Shown here one piece after another: positions 22,160 through 34,434 of a stretch of 64,000 nucleotides of DNA; position 1 is the first letter of the stretch, and every line of letters begins with the position of its first letter. A model generated the notes under the pieces. It was not told the origin of the DNA. It worked only from the letters and a program-made list of their open reading frames with translations, and did no database searches. A program made the translations under genes and the position numbers. The stretch comes from Diospyros lotus (taxonomy: Eukaryota > Streptophyta > Magnoliopsida > Ericales > Ebenaceae): assembly GCF_014633365.1 (NCBI RefSeq), contig NC_068338.1, positions 16,626,616 through 16,690,615 of the forward strand. The letters run 5' to 3'.

Positions 22160-22487
22160 AAAGTTTCCTCAAGTTGTCCAACGGAAAGAAGTAGATAGGC
22201 GTGGGGTCACCATGAACACTAAAATCACCTCCTCTGACCTGAAAAGGGTGATCAAATAGCTTGGAAGTTTAACAATTTAAGCCTTCAAAGTTCAGATCAA
22301 ATAGCTTGAGCAGCACAGGCATGCTTACAGGTGCAAAGCAGATGTCATATTAGAATTGTACCTTCATCCCCATTGACTCAAATAGCTTTACCTCGCTGTG
22401 GACTCAATGGTAGTGTGCAAAAATGTATAGACCCTACAAGTTCAGAATGTTGCATCGAAAAAGACAAAAGTATGGAGAAAATCAAAC

Positions 22488-22596
22488 CTCATAAAAGTCA
22501 ACATCCTCCTCAGGAGCAAGGCCAGCCATTGCTTTCACTTTCGACAATATTTCTGTAGGCTTACCAGTAACGTTCACAATCAATCTTCCCACATAA
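22488..22596 (-). CDS. UBP12/13-like: UBP12/13-like exon, YVGRLIV segment
   Basis: Encodes YVGRLIVNVTGKPTEIL, then AMAGLAPEEDVDFYE, matching the family's YVGRLFVK..GKP.EIL..L..MAG. Acceptor TTCCAG and donor GAG|GTTTGA are canonical. Its first base completes the Arg-Tyr joint with exon 22679-22767. Confidence 0.88.
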
Positions 22597-22678
22597 CTGG
22601 AATAATAGAGTAACATATCATAGGTCAATCGCAAGAAATTCCTAGACAAGAACTGGAAAAAAGTGAGATAATAATTAC

Positions 22679-22767
22679 CGTAGATTTTCTTTCTCAGGAT
22701 CATATAGCTTGAAGAAAAGCAAAATATCATCTTTTATCTTTCTAGGGGGAGGTATAGGCTGAAAATT
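22679..22767 (-). CDS. UBP12/13-like: UBP12/13-like exon, DDILLFFKLYDPE segment
   Basis: Encodes KIKDDILLFFKLYDPEKENL, almost the family consensus. Acceptor ATTCAG, donor CG|GTAATT, phase 0 to phase 2. Confidence 0.9.
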
Positions 22768-22889
22768 CTGAATGATACAGAAAAGGATCAAATGATACCA
22801 TAGAATAGGTAACTTAAGCTAGCTGTAAACAATTAATAATGCCATAGAATATGAATATGCTATAAAGCCTAAATCTGCAAGAAAATTAC

Positions 22890-22967
22890 TGATCCAAGCT
22901 CCACTTCCAAGAACAACTTCAATTCTGGATTGGGACCTTTTTCAGATAGAATCGCCAAATCCCCAAC
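22890..22967 (-). CDS. UBP12/13-like: UBP12/13-like exon, ELKLFLEVELG segment
   Basis: 26 codons, starting VGDLAILSEKGPNPELKLF and ending LEVELGS. Acceptor TTGTAG, donor TCA|GTAATT, phase 0 on both sides. Confidence 0.88.
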
Positions 22968-23509
22968 CTACAATGCAAGGCAAGGCACATTGGTTGGAGA
23001 AGCATATTATATGAATTATATATTATATGGGCATCAGGATGAAATTCCAACATATAGTTCCACTCGACAGAATGAGGATGATTGTAAAAGAAGAAGGAAT
23101 TAGGAATTGGGAACTGTAATCAGAGACTGACAATAAAACAATAACCAATGGAATCAGAATACGGTCCTTATCTGACCCAGAACATGATTAATTAATTATC
23201 AATTATGAAACCCTTTAAGCTCATCTTTGCATAAACAGGTCATTGACGAATTGTCAAATGTATTGATCATAAAAACAAAGGCTTCACCACATGGCAATAT
23301 CAGTGAATAATAAACTCAATAGATTACAACTGTAGGGCCAACAATAGAGTTTGTATTTGGTAGGCGGACATATAAATATAAATGATAAGCCAAAATCAAA
23401 CAAAATGGATTCTACCAATTAATCTACAAAACTCTAAAGGTACTTGAGCAAGTGAAGAGTAAAGCATGGTTACCAAAAGGTGTTAGTAAATAAGGGAAAG
23501 ACAGAAATT

Positions 23510-24990
23510 ACATGTTCAACAACATTTATTTGCTTTAAAGAAGTGAAGAATGGTAAAGTGATTGGACAGGATAGTATCCCAATAAAAAGACAGACATGCA
23601 TGAGATAAGAAAACATTTTATGGTTAATGAATGATTCCATGTGATCCTTACATCAAAGAGGATGCCTGACAAATGAAGAAACAACAATCTAGTACCCATT
23701 TTATAAGAACAAAGGAGATGTTCAAAGTTGTGAAAATTACAGTGAAATCATGCTAATGAGCCACATTATGAAACTTCATGAGAGGGTGATTAGAAAAGGT
23801 TAAGAATAGAACTCAAATCTCTAAAAATCAATTTGGTTTCATGTCTAGTAAGTCAATAATGAAAGCTATACATTTACTAAGGCATCTACGGAAAGGTTTA
23901 CAAATAAACAAAAGGATTTAGTAGTGTTTATAGACTTGGAAAAAGCTTATGACAAAGTCCTCAAATAAATCTTACAGAGGGTTTAGAGAAAAAAGGAGTC
24001 GGACTTGCTTATATACAGGTTATTTGAAATACATACACACACATATATATAGAGGGATACTTTAGAATGTAAGGACTTAAATTGAGAAGATCAAAAACTG
24101 ATTAATATGAAAGGTAAGATAAATGAAAACAATCAGTTTATGGTGGAGATCACATCCAAAAAGTATGGACAATGTTATGTATGATGTTATGGTGGAGATC
24201 GAGTATGGATGATGTTATGGTGGAGATCGAGTCATTCTAAAATAATCAGTTTAGATATTTCAAATCAATTATTGCAAAAGGTGAAAGAATTATTGAGGAT
24301 GTTACTCATACAATTAAAGTGTGACAACTAAAATGAACAAATGCTTCTAAACTTTAATGCAATTGCCAAATCCCTTTAAAACTTAAAAAAGAAAGTTTTA
24401 CTGGACAACTATAACACCAAATTTTGTTGGATGGCATATAGTGTTAGTAAGTAAGCAATACCATGAAATATGAGTGTAATTGAGATGAGCATGTTGCATA
24501 GATGAGTGATCATGTCATCCATAATAAGGTAACAGTAGTGCGTATTGATAATAAGATGCATTAACATGGTTTGGACATGCTAAGATGCATTTGTGAGGAA
24601 GGTGGATCAAATGACAGAAATCTGTAAAAATAAGAGGTAGAGGAAGACTAAAGAAAATTTGATAGAAAAAAATAGATTAGAGAAATGATCAGTGAGCTAG
24701 AAAAAAATAGATTAGAGAAATGATCAGTGAGCTAGAATCCCTATAGCCAATCCCACCTAGTTTATCATTGGATGAAGACCTAGTGTGCTGTTGCGAGGAA
24801 GGTGGATGAAATTTATAGAAATTTGTAGCAAAAGAGGTAAGAGGAAGACCACAGAAATTTGATGGAACTCTTAGGCAAGACATGAAAATAATGGTGTTAT
24901 AGAAAATATGGTCAGACACAGATAATTTGTGAGCTAGATTCCATATAATTGACCCACACCTTGTGGGATGAAGGCTTGGTCTGTTGCTGC
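23510..24990 (+). pseudogene. RTE-like LINE fragment (reverse transcriptase to 3' end)
   Basis: Readable pieces in shifting frames: PILYKNKGDVQSCENY-like near 23695, NQFGFMSSKSIMKAIHLLR near 23828, VFIDLEKAYDKVL near 23925, then the degraded C-terminus with VDQMTEICKN near 24600 and a duplicated end (EL-SL-PIPP / GAACTAGATT-type tail) at 24700-24990. Stops are frequent, so it is inactive. Lies in the intron between exons 25566 and 22967, antisense to the protease gene. Confidence 0.65.
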
Positions 24991-25565
24991 TTTTGTAACA
25001 CGATAAAGGTATAGTAGATACACGGGATGATTAGAACAAGAATCAAGAAAACTATCCCACAAGGACCTCCAAGAAGGTTTCATGGGGCAGAATTTCACTT
25101 TAGTAAGACCACTATGTTTAGCTTTCCTGCTGAATGGCAGGCAAAGATGTGATGTACAGGTCTGATGGCACTGAGAAGCCAATATCTATATTTGAAAAAA
25201 GTGAAGAATACCAAGAAGCTTGGTAAGTAGATGTAAGCTTGCCAAACCATATAAATCACTTCTTTCGAATTCTCTCTTCCCCTCTTGCTTTATTTTAATA
25301 ATAATTGTGTCAAATAGCTATTTGTTTTTTAGGCTTTCCTGTGGAAATTTTTAGAAAACTAAATTCACACTGATGTTTGCTAAAGCTGAGCCAACAACAT
25401 ATCAAGTTCTAGAGGCGTGCATCGAGGTTATAGGAAAAAAGTGATGAAGTGGTCAAATAGAGCACCAACAAGGCCACATTAAATAAGAACCATGAAAGAT
25501 GAACTTCTCAAACAGGAGAGATTTATCTAGTATTTGAAATATATGAGAGAGCAGCAGAAGATTAC

Positions 25566-25688
25566 TGGTGTTGTTTCCTCCAAATACGTCAGAGGTCGAA
25601 AAGGACGGTATGTATTATTTTGACGCTTTGCCCACAACCAAAAACGCTCAAATTGCACAGGAATACCAAACTCTTTGGCCACCAGCTC
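25566..25688 (-). CDS. UBP12/13-like: UBP12/13-like exon, WLWAKRQN segment
   Basis: 41 codons, including VAKEFGIPVQFERFWLWAKR and TYRPFRPLTYLEE; the family has EVAKEFG.PVQ.QRFW.WAKRQNHTYRP.RPLT. Acceptor ATGCAG, donor CCA|GTAATC, phase 0 on both sides. Confidence 0.9.
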
Positions 25689-27878
25689 CTGCATTACCCA
25701 GATTCATAATTAACCAGGACCAACACAAGAATGTAGCATCTTCAACGCTATCACAAGACAGTTTTAGTGATAAAATGAAATTTTATCTTGCCAGCAAAGA
25801 TTTAACAAAGAACTAATGGTAAAGTCACAAGGGTAACATGCCACTGTGGAAAACTTTTGATATTAGTGCCACGAGAAAAAAAAAAATGATATACAACCAA
25901 TCATATAGGGAATAAATTGTAACCATTAAAAGCTAACCAGATTCACTCTTGTCAGCACAGCGTGCTGGGAAGTGCAAGGGAATAACCTTTATCGTTTCAG
26001 GATTAGAAACTTCCAGATTGGAAGTTGAATTGTTAAAGGGAAGCCTTGAACTTGCCTTGGCACCAAGAAATAGCTTTAGATAGCGTATTCCATACGATTT
26101 AAACGAGTATTAAAATTCAAACTTATGCTGCATTCTTTTATTCCCTTCCATCTTCCCACAAAGTGTTATGCATAGCTATAACCAAATACATAAAGCCTTT
26201 CCCTGCTTGTCCAATCAATGTGTTTATTGAGTTAAAAAGACAGACTTTAAATGCAATTGCAGTCTCCATAGAAGTCTTATTCCAGTTCCAGTTAATAATA
26301 TTTTACATGTTCCAGTAAACAACAACAACAAAAGAATCTATATGGGAACAAGATGAGTAAATGAAAGAGAAAGATGTGAACTACAGTAGCATAGATTTAA
26401 ATGCTTATCATTCTTCTTCTTGTTTTTCTCTGTAAAGATGACGTTGTACGCAGAAATGCCAAAAGGGGCCAAACCCAATACACAACAAACCACAAACAAC
26501 TAACAGCAAAACATCTTCCAAGGACTTAATGAAATACCCGAGAGAAAAAGGCACATCTCCTCTAAGCATCCCCCCCCCCCCCCCCCCCAAAAAAAAAAAG
26601 AGAAATGAAAATGTTTCCGTCAAGCAAAAAAGGAAAATTAACAGAATTTTCAAAAGCACTCCTATTTCTCTCTGTCCAATAATGCCTCATAGCACAAAAA
26701 GAAATAATAAACTGAAACTCTTTCACCCTCCTTTAAGGATAAGCCCTACCAAAAGAAAGTGAAACTTCCAACGCTGACTGTGGCATCAGCCGCATAACCC
26801 AATGGAGACCCAAAAAGGAGAAGAAAGTATTCCAAATTCCAAGCCACTGAACATGGAGTAACTGGTTAACTGATTCTCCATCCTTGAATTGAAAACACCA
26901 AGTTAAAAAGAGCTCCATTTCCTCGGATTGAAAATGAGAGAATAGTGCCAAGAGTAGCAGTAGAAAAGAAAAAGGGCCCTTGGTAGATCTTTGATCTCCA
27001 TAATAATCTTCAGGTCAAATTCAGTCTATCTTGGTAAAAAATAGCTTCATAAAAGGATAGAACAAGGAAAGTTGCCTAATTTGATGAACTCGAATCCATA
27101 TGTCGACCTCCTGCATACCTTAGTATGAGCATGAAGGAGCTCAAAAAAAAAAAAAAAAACAGTAATCGGCAATCCTTCTGTTCATGAAGATTATGCCTAA
27201 AAAGAAGGCCAACCAACCCAAGGAGAATGGAGATTAAAAATAATCACCCACAGAAACCAACTAGTCACTAGCTAATTGATACAAAATGGGAAAATGTTCA
27301 GAAAAAGGGGAACTATGACACTAATGATCCAACTAAAATCTAATACTTACCCATCACCTATCTGAAAGGAGATGAATATTAAGAGTTTATCCTTAATTCT
27401 CATAATTCCTTTTTGTGACCCAACACAATGAGGACAGTAGATCAGGTCTGAAGGCAACCACCTTTTTCTACACAATATCATTCTCTTTGCTACCTTTTAC
27501 TCAAAATCCATTTACCTAAGAGTGGATTATTAAAAACTTAAAATTCTAATTAAAAAAAAATTCATAACAAAGAGGTAAAGGAAGACCAAAGAAAACTTCA
27601 TGGGGAATTCTTTGGCATGACATAGAATATAATGGCTTTACAAAAGTTACGGTATTAGATAAAGATGATTGGTGAGTTAGAATTCATATAGCCAACCCCA
27701 TCTAGTGGGTTAAAGTTTGGTTGTTGTATGGTTGGATTTCTTTCCTCTCTTTTTTCCCCCTCCAATTTTTTGCTTTGCCTAGTCTCCTCTCCTCTTCAAC
27801 ACTATTTCCTGATCTTTTTCACACTAACTTAGCCCACCCATCATTTACCAAGAGATGAAATCATAAACTGATTCACAC
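25689..27878. other. Intron of the protease gene, mostly unrecognised
   Basis: Contains a run of 19 C followed by 11 A at 26570-26599 and a short RTE 3' end at 27560-27740. The rest shows no coding signal. Confidence 0.5.
27560..27740 (+). pseudogene. RTE-like LINE 3'-end fragment
   Basis: RGKGRPKKTSWGIL near 27569 matches the C-terminal R-RGRPKKT motif of plant RTE elements, followed by the same ATAGCCAACCCCA-type 3' tail seen near 24740. Confidence 0.5.
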
Positions 27879-27998
27879 CTTGAAGTGGTTAAACTGCATC
27901 TGCTTTTGAACACGAAAACTCCTAACTTTGTCATGATTGACAAGATCAAAATATATATGCTGCCCAATCTGCTCTACAAGGTCTTCATCACGTGCAAC
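27879..27998 (-). CDS. UBP12/13-like: UBP12/13-like exon, VARDEDL..DKVRSFR segment
   Basis: 40 codons, VARDEDLVEQIGQHIYFDLV then DKVRSFRVQKQ; the family reads VARDEDL.EQIG.DIYFDLVDHDKVRSFR. Acceptor ATTCAG, donor AAG|GTGTGA, phase 0. Confidence 0.9.
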
Positions 27999-28101
27999 CT
28001 GAATGCATAATGTAATTCTTCAATTAAAAAAAAATGGTTAGCTAAGGATGAGCAACTAATACATTAATAGCCTAATCAAAATCGAGGTTGATCACAATAA
28101 C

Positions 28102-28182
28102 CTTTACAATGGTATGACGTTGAGCCTCAGCTATTTTTTTATTCTTGAGCACTTTTTCTTCATGGTGACGCCTCAACCTTTC
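28102..28182 (-). CDS. UBP12/13-like: UBP12/13-like exon, basic linker
   Basis: 27 codons, ERLRRHHEEKVLKNKKIAEA then QRHTIVK, the charged helix linking catalytic and ubiquitin-like domains. Acceptor AATCCAG, donor AAG|GTTATT, phase 0. Confidence 0.85.
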
Positions 28183-28272
28183 CTGGATTGGAAATTAAAT
28201 GTAACGAGGACAAATTGTGAAGGAGGACAATAAATATATTAAACTGATTATATAAGGATACCAATATCTTAC

Positions 28273-28398
28273 CCTAATATTTTCTGGAATGTCTTGCTCA
28301 TCCACATTACAGAATATTTTCTCCATGTCACTTTCCCGTACATACACCAAAATGTGTGCACTTGAATGGTTTGGAGTATCATTCAATCCAGGGTTTGT
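28273..28398 (-). CDS. UBP12/13-like: UBP12/13-like exon, end of catalytic domain
   Basis: 42 codons, containing SSAHILVYVRESDMEKIFCN and VDEQDIPENIR; the family has NAYMLVYIRESD..KI.CNV.E.DI.EH. Acceptor CATCAG, donor AGG|GTAAGA, phase 0. Confidence 0.9.
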
Positions 28399-28545
28399 CT
28401 GATGAAACCATCAACTTGTAATCAGGTAAAAGAAAATATATATATATATATATTCAAAAGTTAAAAAAAGAATATATTAGGGAAACTGAAAATCAGAAAT
28501 AAGAAATAACCAGAAAACATCCAGTAACCAAAGTGAAAACATAAC

Positions 28546-28624
28546 CTCTTGTTTGACACCATATTGCTCCTCCAAAGCCCACCTCATATCTTCTTTCGTC
28601 ACCCATTCATCATCAAATTTATAC
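28546..28624 (-). CDS. UBP12/13-like: UBP12/13-like exon, YKFDDE segment
   Basis: The first base completes the Trp codon from exon 29288-29362, followed by YKFDDEWVTKEDMRWALEEQ and YGVKQE. The FDD after the His box belongs to the protease active-site region. Acceptor TTGAAG, donor GAG|GTTATG. Confidence 0.9.
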
Positions 28625-29287
28625 CTTCAAGTAAATCAGATTTTAAAATATGAGGAGATAAACAGGCAATGTGATTCCTAGCTACAAAGTGGCGAAATGT
28701 GCTATTTTGTATTTCAAATCTCCATTTTAGCCTCAAACTAAAATGAGCAGCAGGAAAACTTTACAATCATGTGCTTGCATGTTACATGGCTATGATGTAA
28801 ATAAGATAAAAGGAATTTGAAAGAATGAATATGACAATTTCATATGTTGTCTGAAAATATTTTAAAAGCATAATTTGCTAGGAGGGGGATCCTACAGCCA
28901 AAATGTGGCCCCAAGAAGAACCTGAAGTGGGCACCACCAATAAGTGGAACTTATAGCTATGTTTAACTAAGGAGACTTTCTAAACCATGATTTGATCAAT
29001 TAAGCCTACGAAATTTAAGTATGATGGTCAGTCTTTTCTCTGACAAGAAGAAAGAAGATCAATAATTTTATTTAAGAATTTTTTTATTGTTTATTGATCT
29101 TCCTTGCACAAAAAGGATTCATTCCTTTTATAGTTGTAAAGAACTAGCCATTACTTGCTTTAACAAGCATGCCAGGGAAACATGTAAGAATCCATCTCAG
29201 TATCTAATTAGCATGAAACAGACAGTTAAGTAAAGCTTACATAAGCAAATTATTGTGTTTTAGTAAATTTGGAATTCAGATGCATAC
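28625..29287. other. Intron of the protease gene
   Basis: No coding or repeat signature recognised. Confidence 0.4.
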
Positions 29288-29362
29288 CAGTCATCAGAAA
29301 GAGTTGGCCTTATAAAGGCATAGTAATGTCCACCATGTGCCCCACCACTGTGCACTAAAACA
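29288..29362 (-). CDS. UBP12/13-like: UBP12/13-like exon with catalytic His box
   Basis: Encodes VLVHSGGAHGGHYYAFIRPT and LSDDW. GGHYYAFIRP is the USP His box with the catalytic His. Acceptor CTGCAG, donor TG|GTATGC. It joins in phase to exon 53600-53709 across a 24-kb intron and to 28546-28624. Confidence 0.92.
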
Positions 29363-29738
29363 CTGCAGATAATATCACAGTTGTAAGAATAACAAAATTC
29401 AACTTCATAAAAAAGACAGTAAAAATAATATGGATAATAAATAACCAAAGATTTTCATCCATCAAAATATGCACTGCACTTTTAACTTTTTCTTCTTACT
29501 TTAATAAACAATATGTATTCGTGATAGATTAAACCACATAGACTCTTTCTGGGAGACTCATAGGTTTGGTTGTTATATCTATGATTTTGAAATAACTATT
29601 AATTTTATTTTTATAATGAGAATTTTACTTGGGAAATGATTAAAAGATCTCAGAAGTGACTTAACATATGACAAAACATTTTTCCAAGGTTTTGAAACAT
29701 GACTGAACATGTTTGGGAACACACACAAAATTTTGAAA

Positions 29739-30054
29739 CTGTTGCAATAACAGGCAATTAGGGTAATTTGAAAGGGTAGAAAAGACACCCTACCTCTTGG
29801 CAATCCTCTTATTTATATCATTTTTATTTATAGATCAGGAGTCTAGAAAAGGAAACTATATACAAGGAAATAATCTTCTAATTACAGCCTATATACAAGA
29901 TATAACTTCCAATCAATAATTGTTGTTTTCCCTGATTTCCTCCATAGAATCAGTCTTCCATAATCCTGTACCAATAAGTCAATATTTTCAAAATAAGCAT
30001 AGCTGTTACAGCTGTAAATGAACAGCTGTATGTAGTAATATCAGACTTCCAACA
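29739..30054 (-). mobile_element. 3' LTR of copia fragment C1 (left border approximate)
   Basis: On the minus strand, GAGGGGGAGTG is a polypurine tract followed by the LTR start TGTTGGAAGTCTGA at 30054. The end is probably TGCAACA at 29739 (giving TGTTG..CAACA ends), but no second LTR copy exists to confirm it. Confidence 0.55.
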
Positions 30055-30563
30055 CTCCCCCTCAAGGTGGTGTATGAATGTCCTTTGTGCCCATCTTGTA
30101 GATAATGGAAAGGAAGTCCTTGCTTTGTAATGCTTTAGTGAAAGAGCCTAACAGTTGATGCCTTAGACTGAACAAATGGGATGATAATTGGCCATTAGTG
30201 AGCTTCTCCTTTATAAAATGTCGATTAATCTCTATATGTTTGGTTCTATCATGTTGAACAGGGTTACTAGCAATACTTATTGCAGCTTTACTATCACTAT
30301 ACAGTAATAGTGCCCTTTTCTAAGGAAATCCCAGTTCTCTTCCATGACTTTATTTATCCATAATAGCTCATATACACCTAAGACCATTACCCTATACTCA
30401 ACTTCAGCACTAGACCTAGCCACAACTGACTATTTTTCACTTCTCCATGTAACTAGGTTATCTCCAACAAAGGTGCAGTAGCCCGAAGTTGACCTTCTAT
30501 CATCTAGGGAACCAGCCTAATCTACATCTATGTACCCCTCAATGTTCAAATGGCTTTCATTAT
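30055..30563 (-). pseudogene. RNase H end of copia fragment C1
   Basis: Minus strand: DDRRSTSGYCTFVGDNLVTW near 30500, SSAEVEYR near 30410, HDRTKH-like near 30250, FTKAL near 30140 and a tail before the polypurine tract. Internal stops are present. The upstream part is replaced by the LTR of C2. Confidence 0.75.
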
Positions 30564-30872
30564 TGAAAAACTGAATAGGAGAACTATGAATATTGCTCCG
30601 TGAATTTTTCATTGATCTAGGTGTGACTTATATACACAAAATCTTCTAAAAACTCTCCTAATTTACAGGAGTAGATTACAACAAATTTAGCTAGCTATTT
30701 TACAGATTTGGATGAGTAGAAACTTGGTTATCCTTATCTGATTTCCGAGGCTGCTTCATCCCTTTTTCTCTTTTATCTTTAAATTTGAATTGTTGTGATA
30801 TTTTCACACAATCTTGATCCTTATCTACTCGGCCATCAACTCATTCTTCCTTACCTTTATCTTCTTCCAACA
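30564..30872 (-). mobile_element. 3' LTR of copia fragment C2
   Basis: Minus start TGTTGGAAGAAGATAA follows polypurine AGCTTGAGGGGGAG. A related LTR lies at 34435-34744 (C3). The left border is placed where the two copies stop matching. Confidence 0.65.
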
Positions 30873-31008
30873 CTCCCCCTCAAGCTAGTGAATAGATATC
30901 CATGATTCTCAGCTTGCCTCTAAGTGATTCGAACCCTTGTTTCTGCATTGCCTTAGTCAAAATGTCTGCCTCTTGATCTTCAGCAGGAACATAAATAAGG
31001 TTTATGTC
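30873..31008 (-). pseudogene. 3' end of pol of copia C2 (left of the solo LTR)
   Basis: Minus strand NLIYVPAEDQEADILTKAMQ then a short tail to a stop, the standard end of copia RNase H. It continues in frame from 32947 once the solo LTR and one ATGTC duplicate are ignored. Confidence 0.8.
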
Positions 31009-32946
31009 TGTTAGTGTAGGTGCTCTAGACCCAATCAGATTGGGCATGTTGTACACTGACAATTGTAATCATGTTATTATTTGAATAAGGAGTTATTCAA
31101 ATTCACAAGAAGTCATTCTATTAGTTTCTTGTTATTATTGTAATAACCGAAAGAAACTAGATAGAAGTCCATATGATGTATACTGTGAATAATCTATAAA
31201 GATGTGAGATGATGCATCACAGTTTTTAGACATCATTAAACATCCCAAGTCGTAGCAATGTCAAGAATGGACATTGACAATTGCGGTAAGACTTGTATGT
31301 GCTATGTGATAGCAATGGGGGTCTCACACCCATAGGCATAGGGATGCCTAGACAAGTACATAGGTGACCAATGTTGGAGAATGTGTCACTGGACATGACT
31401 CGCCATGAGAATCCATTTTGTTTATATGTTGATGGTATTCTCATACGAGATGGGTGTAACTAATCCTTGGACCTGAGGTTGTCACGGTCATCTCATAAGA
31501 AGACCGATATGCTTTGACATCGTTTCGATGGGCCTAGACAAAGGCTGCACGTGGGCGATCGTTGGATATATCGTGAGGCTTATGGAGATGGGTGCATAGC
31601 CAAGATGGGACTCGTCTATCCCTTGATAGAGGATGATGTATCTAAGGCGCCTTCGGTGGATATTCACTTTAAATCCATGGCCATGGTGAAAGAGATCAAT
31701 AAGGAGTTATTGATTTACTTTCTAATTAAGTGAAGATATCCGGAAGACCGAAGAAAACTCATGTGATCGTTATCAAGCAACACATCGCCATACTTGAGAT
31801 CACATAAGATACATTGACGAGAGGATCGTATTACATGGTAACCATGCTCGTGAAAGGTTATTTGCGGATTATGAATCCTTCTGAATAATTGGGTAGGCAT
31901 GATGCCTTGCTAGAGGCCAATCTTGTCTTATGTGTTTGTACCGACACATTGCCAACATATTCGGAAGCCTAATGAGTCATACGCAATAGGCATGGTCCCT
32001 GGCTTAAACCAGGAGAGTGGACGTATGGTTAAGTGGGACACTTCGGCAAGAAGTTTTGCCGTCGTAGGTTCTCACGGAAAAAGAACAAATAGACGTAATG
32101 ACGTCGATATGACGAGGAGTCGTCATAATGGAAAGAGTTTTCTAAAATGGCAATTAATTAAATTAGGAAGGAGTTTCTAATTTAATAATTTTCTATTTGT
32201 TGGAGTGGCAACTAGGAAATAAAATATATTTGGGCTTAAGTTAATATTTGGACTAAATTGGATTTGGGCTAAATATTAAAATAAATATTATATTTGGACT
32301 AAATTAGATTTGGGCCAAATATTAAATATTATATTTGGACCAAATTAGATTTGGGCCAAATATTAAATAAAATATATTTGGGCTTGAATTAGATTTGGGC
32401 CATAATATTTTATTTAACCTATAAAAGGATTAGGCCATTTAATTATATTTCTAGTTGGACTAGAATAAGCCCACTTAAGATTCTAATTAAATTAGAATTA
32501 ATGGGCTAGCCCAATCCATTAGGGTTTTAGAAACCCTAGGGTATTTCCTTATAAATATCCCTTTATGGGTTGCCCAAGAATAAGGAGATTTTGGTGTTGT
32601 TTTTCAAGAATTGAAAAACGTATTGCCGTTCACTCTTCCCGTTTCTTTTTGCATCGATTTGAAACGTGGGTGTTCTTTTACCGTCCATACACAAGCTGCG
32701 CAAAGGAGAAGGAGCTAGCACTCCTATTCCGCTCTCCTTGCCAACGGACGCGTGCCGCGTATCACGAGTTAGAGGCCGGACGCTTGAACGGCTCGAATCC
32801 ACAAACGACTCGATAATCTAAAGGTTAGATTTATTTATTTGTTTGTGAATGATTTAATTTCGACGTTGATCCAATCGCCGGGATCGGGGTAAGTTCAAAA
32901 TTTTGAACTACGCTGTTTACCCCGTAGCGATCTTGCTTTACTTTCA
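31009..32946 (+). mobile_element. 1938-bp solo LTR in copia C2, perfect 5-bp duplication
   Basis: Starts TGTTAGTGTAGGTGCTC and ends GCTTTACTTTCA. ATGTC is repeated exactly at 31004-31008 and 32947-32951, splitting the C2 RNase H frame. TTATAAATATCCC near 32550 suggests plus orientation. The length is typical of large-LTR copia lineages, but the lineage is inference. Short frames inside (for example near 31923 and 32565) have no family signature. No primer-binding site or internal region remains. Confidence 0.85.
32222..32410 (+). repeat. Imperfect tandem repeats inside the solo LTR
   Basis: Units with ATATTTGGACTAAATTAGAT and TTGGGCCAAATATTAAA are repeated about three to four times. Confidence 0.7.
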
Positions 32947-34434
32947 ATGTCTTCTCTTTCAATCTCTTGTTTAGCAAAATGTCGGTCAATTCTGACATGT
33001 TTCATCTGGTCATGTTGTACCGGATTGTTCACAATACTTATAGTCGATTTACTATCACTATAGAGCTGTTTAGGAGAGGATATAGGTATACTTAGGTCCT
33101 TCATCACTCTTCCTAACCAAATAACCTCACATATACCTTGACCAATGGCTCTATATTCAGCTTTTGCACTACTACGAGCAACAACTTGTTGTTTCTTGCT
33201 TCTCCATGTAACTAGGTTTCCCCATAGCTTAGTGCAATACCCTAATATAGATTTGCTATCCTCAATGGATCCAGCCCAATCTGCATCTACATATCCCTTA
33301 ATGCCCCTGTTTTAGCTCTTTCTAAACACTAGTCCTTTTCTAGGTGTTCCTTTAAGATACCTGATGATATGGTGTGCTGCCTTAAGATGTCTTTTTGTGG
33401 GTGAGTGCATGAATTAACTGACAATACTTAGAGCATATGTAATATTTGGCCGAGTGTGAGATAGGTAGATTAGTTTTCACACTAAGCGCTGATATCTTCC
33501 CTTGTCCACTTGGTATTCTTCTTTTCTATCTTCTTTATTCTTCCAATTAGGCTTTAGGGGAGTACTTGCAAGCTTACACCCGAGTTTTCTTGTTTCTTTT
33601 AGTCAATCTAAGGTGTATTTTCTTTTGGATATGAAAATAGCTTCCTTGCTTCTAGCCACTTCTAATCCAAGGAAATATCTTAATTCCCCCAAGTCTTTTA
33701 CCTCAAATGCATCCTTTAGTTGCTTCTTAAGATTTTCAATCTCTTGGTTATCCCCTATGATGATGATATCATCTACATACACGATCATGATTGTTCTCCT
33801 TCCATTAGCTTCAGGCTTTGTGAATAGAGTATAATCTGCCTACCCTTGATTGTATCCAAGCTGGATTAGAGTATCACAAAATCTCTTGAACCATGCCCTA
33901 GGAGACTGCTTGAGACCATACAATGACTTCTTTAGTCTACATACCTTCCCCCTTGTATCATTTCCCTCAAAACCAGGTGGTATCCTCATATAGATCTCCT
34001 CTTCTAGCTCACTATTCAAGAAGGCATTCTTGATATCAAGTTAATGTAGTTTGTAGTCTAGATTAATAGCCAAGCAAAGTAATACCCGAATAGAGTTTTG
34101 CTTAGTTATTGGAGCAAAAGTCTCCTCATAGTTAAGGCCTCGAGTTTGGGTAAATCCTTGGGCTACTAGTCTAGCCTTGTACCTGTTAATACTCCCATTT
34201 GATTATACTTCACAGTAAATACCCACTTCCTGCCTACAGTCTTCTTTCCATCTAGTAGTCTCACAACCTCCCAAGTACCATTAGTTTCTAAGGCCTACAT
34301 TTCTTCCATAACTATTGCCTTCCACTTTTCATCTTGTAGTACATGGTAAATATCTCTAGGAATAACAATATCATCAATGCTAAAAGTAAATGCTCTGAAC
34401 TGAGGAGATAGTTTTGAGTACCCCAAATAATTTG
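32947..34434 (-). pseudogene. Reverse transcriptase / RNase H of copia C2 (right of the solo LTR)
   Basis: Minus strand in order: FSIDDIVIPRDIYHV near 34380, WKAIVMEEM near 34320, catalytic box MIVYVDDIIIIGD at 33788-33750 intact, LRYFLGLEVARSKEAIFISK, then LYSDSKSTISIVNNP and HVRIDRHFAKQEIERED of RNase H. Stops and shifts occur between pieces. The 5' side is cut off at the C3 LTR. Confidence 0.8.

Noticed and set aside
26570..26599. C19-A11 homopolymer as a functional element
   Set aside because: Simple slippage-prone sequence; length may also be a sequencing artefact.
26529..26762. Frame over poly-C/poly-A
   Set aside because: Its Pro-Lys runs come from the homopolymers at 26570-26599.
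31551..32816. Several 60-85 codon frames in 31551-32816
   Set aside because: All lie in the solo LTR and lack motifs or conservation evidence.
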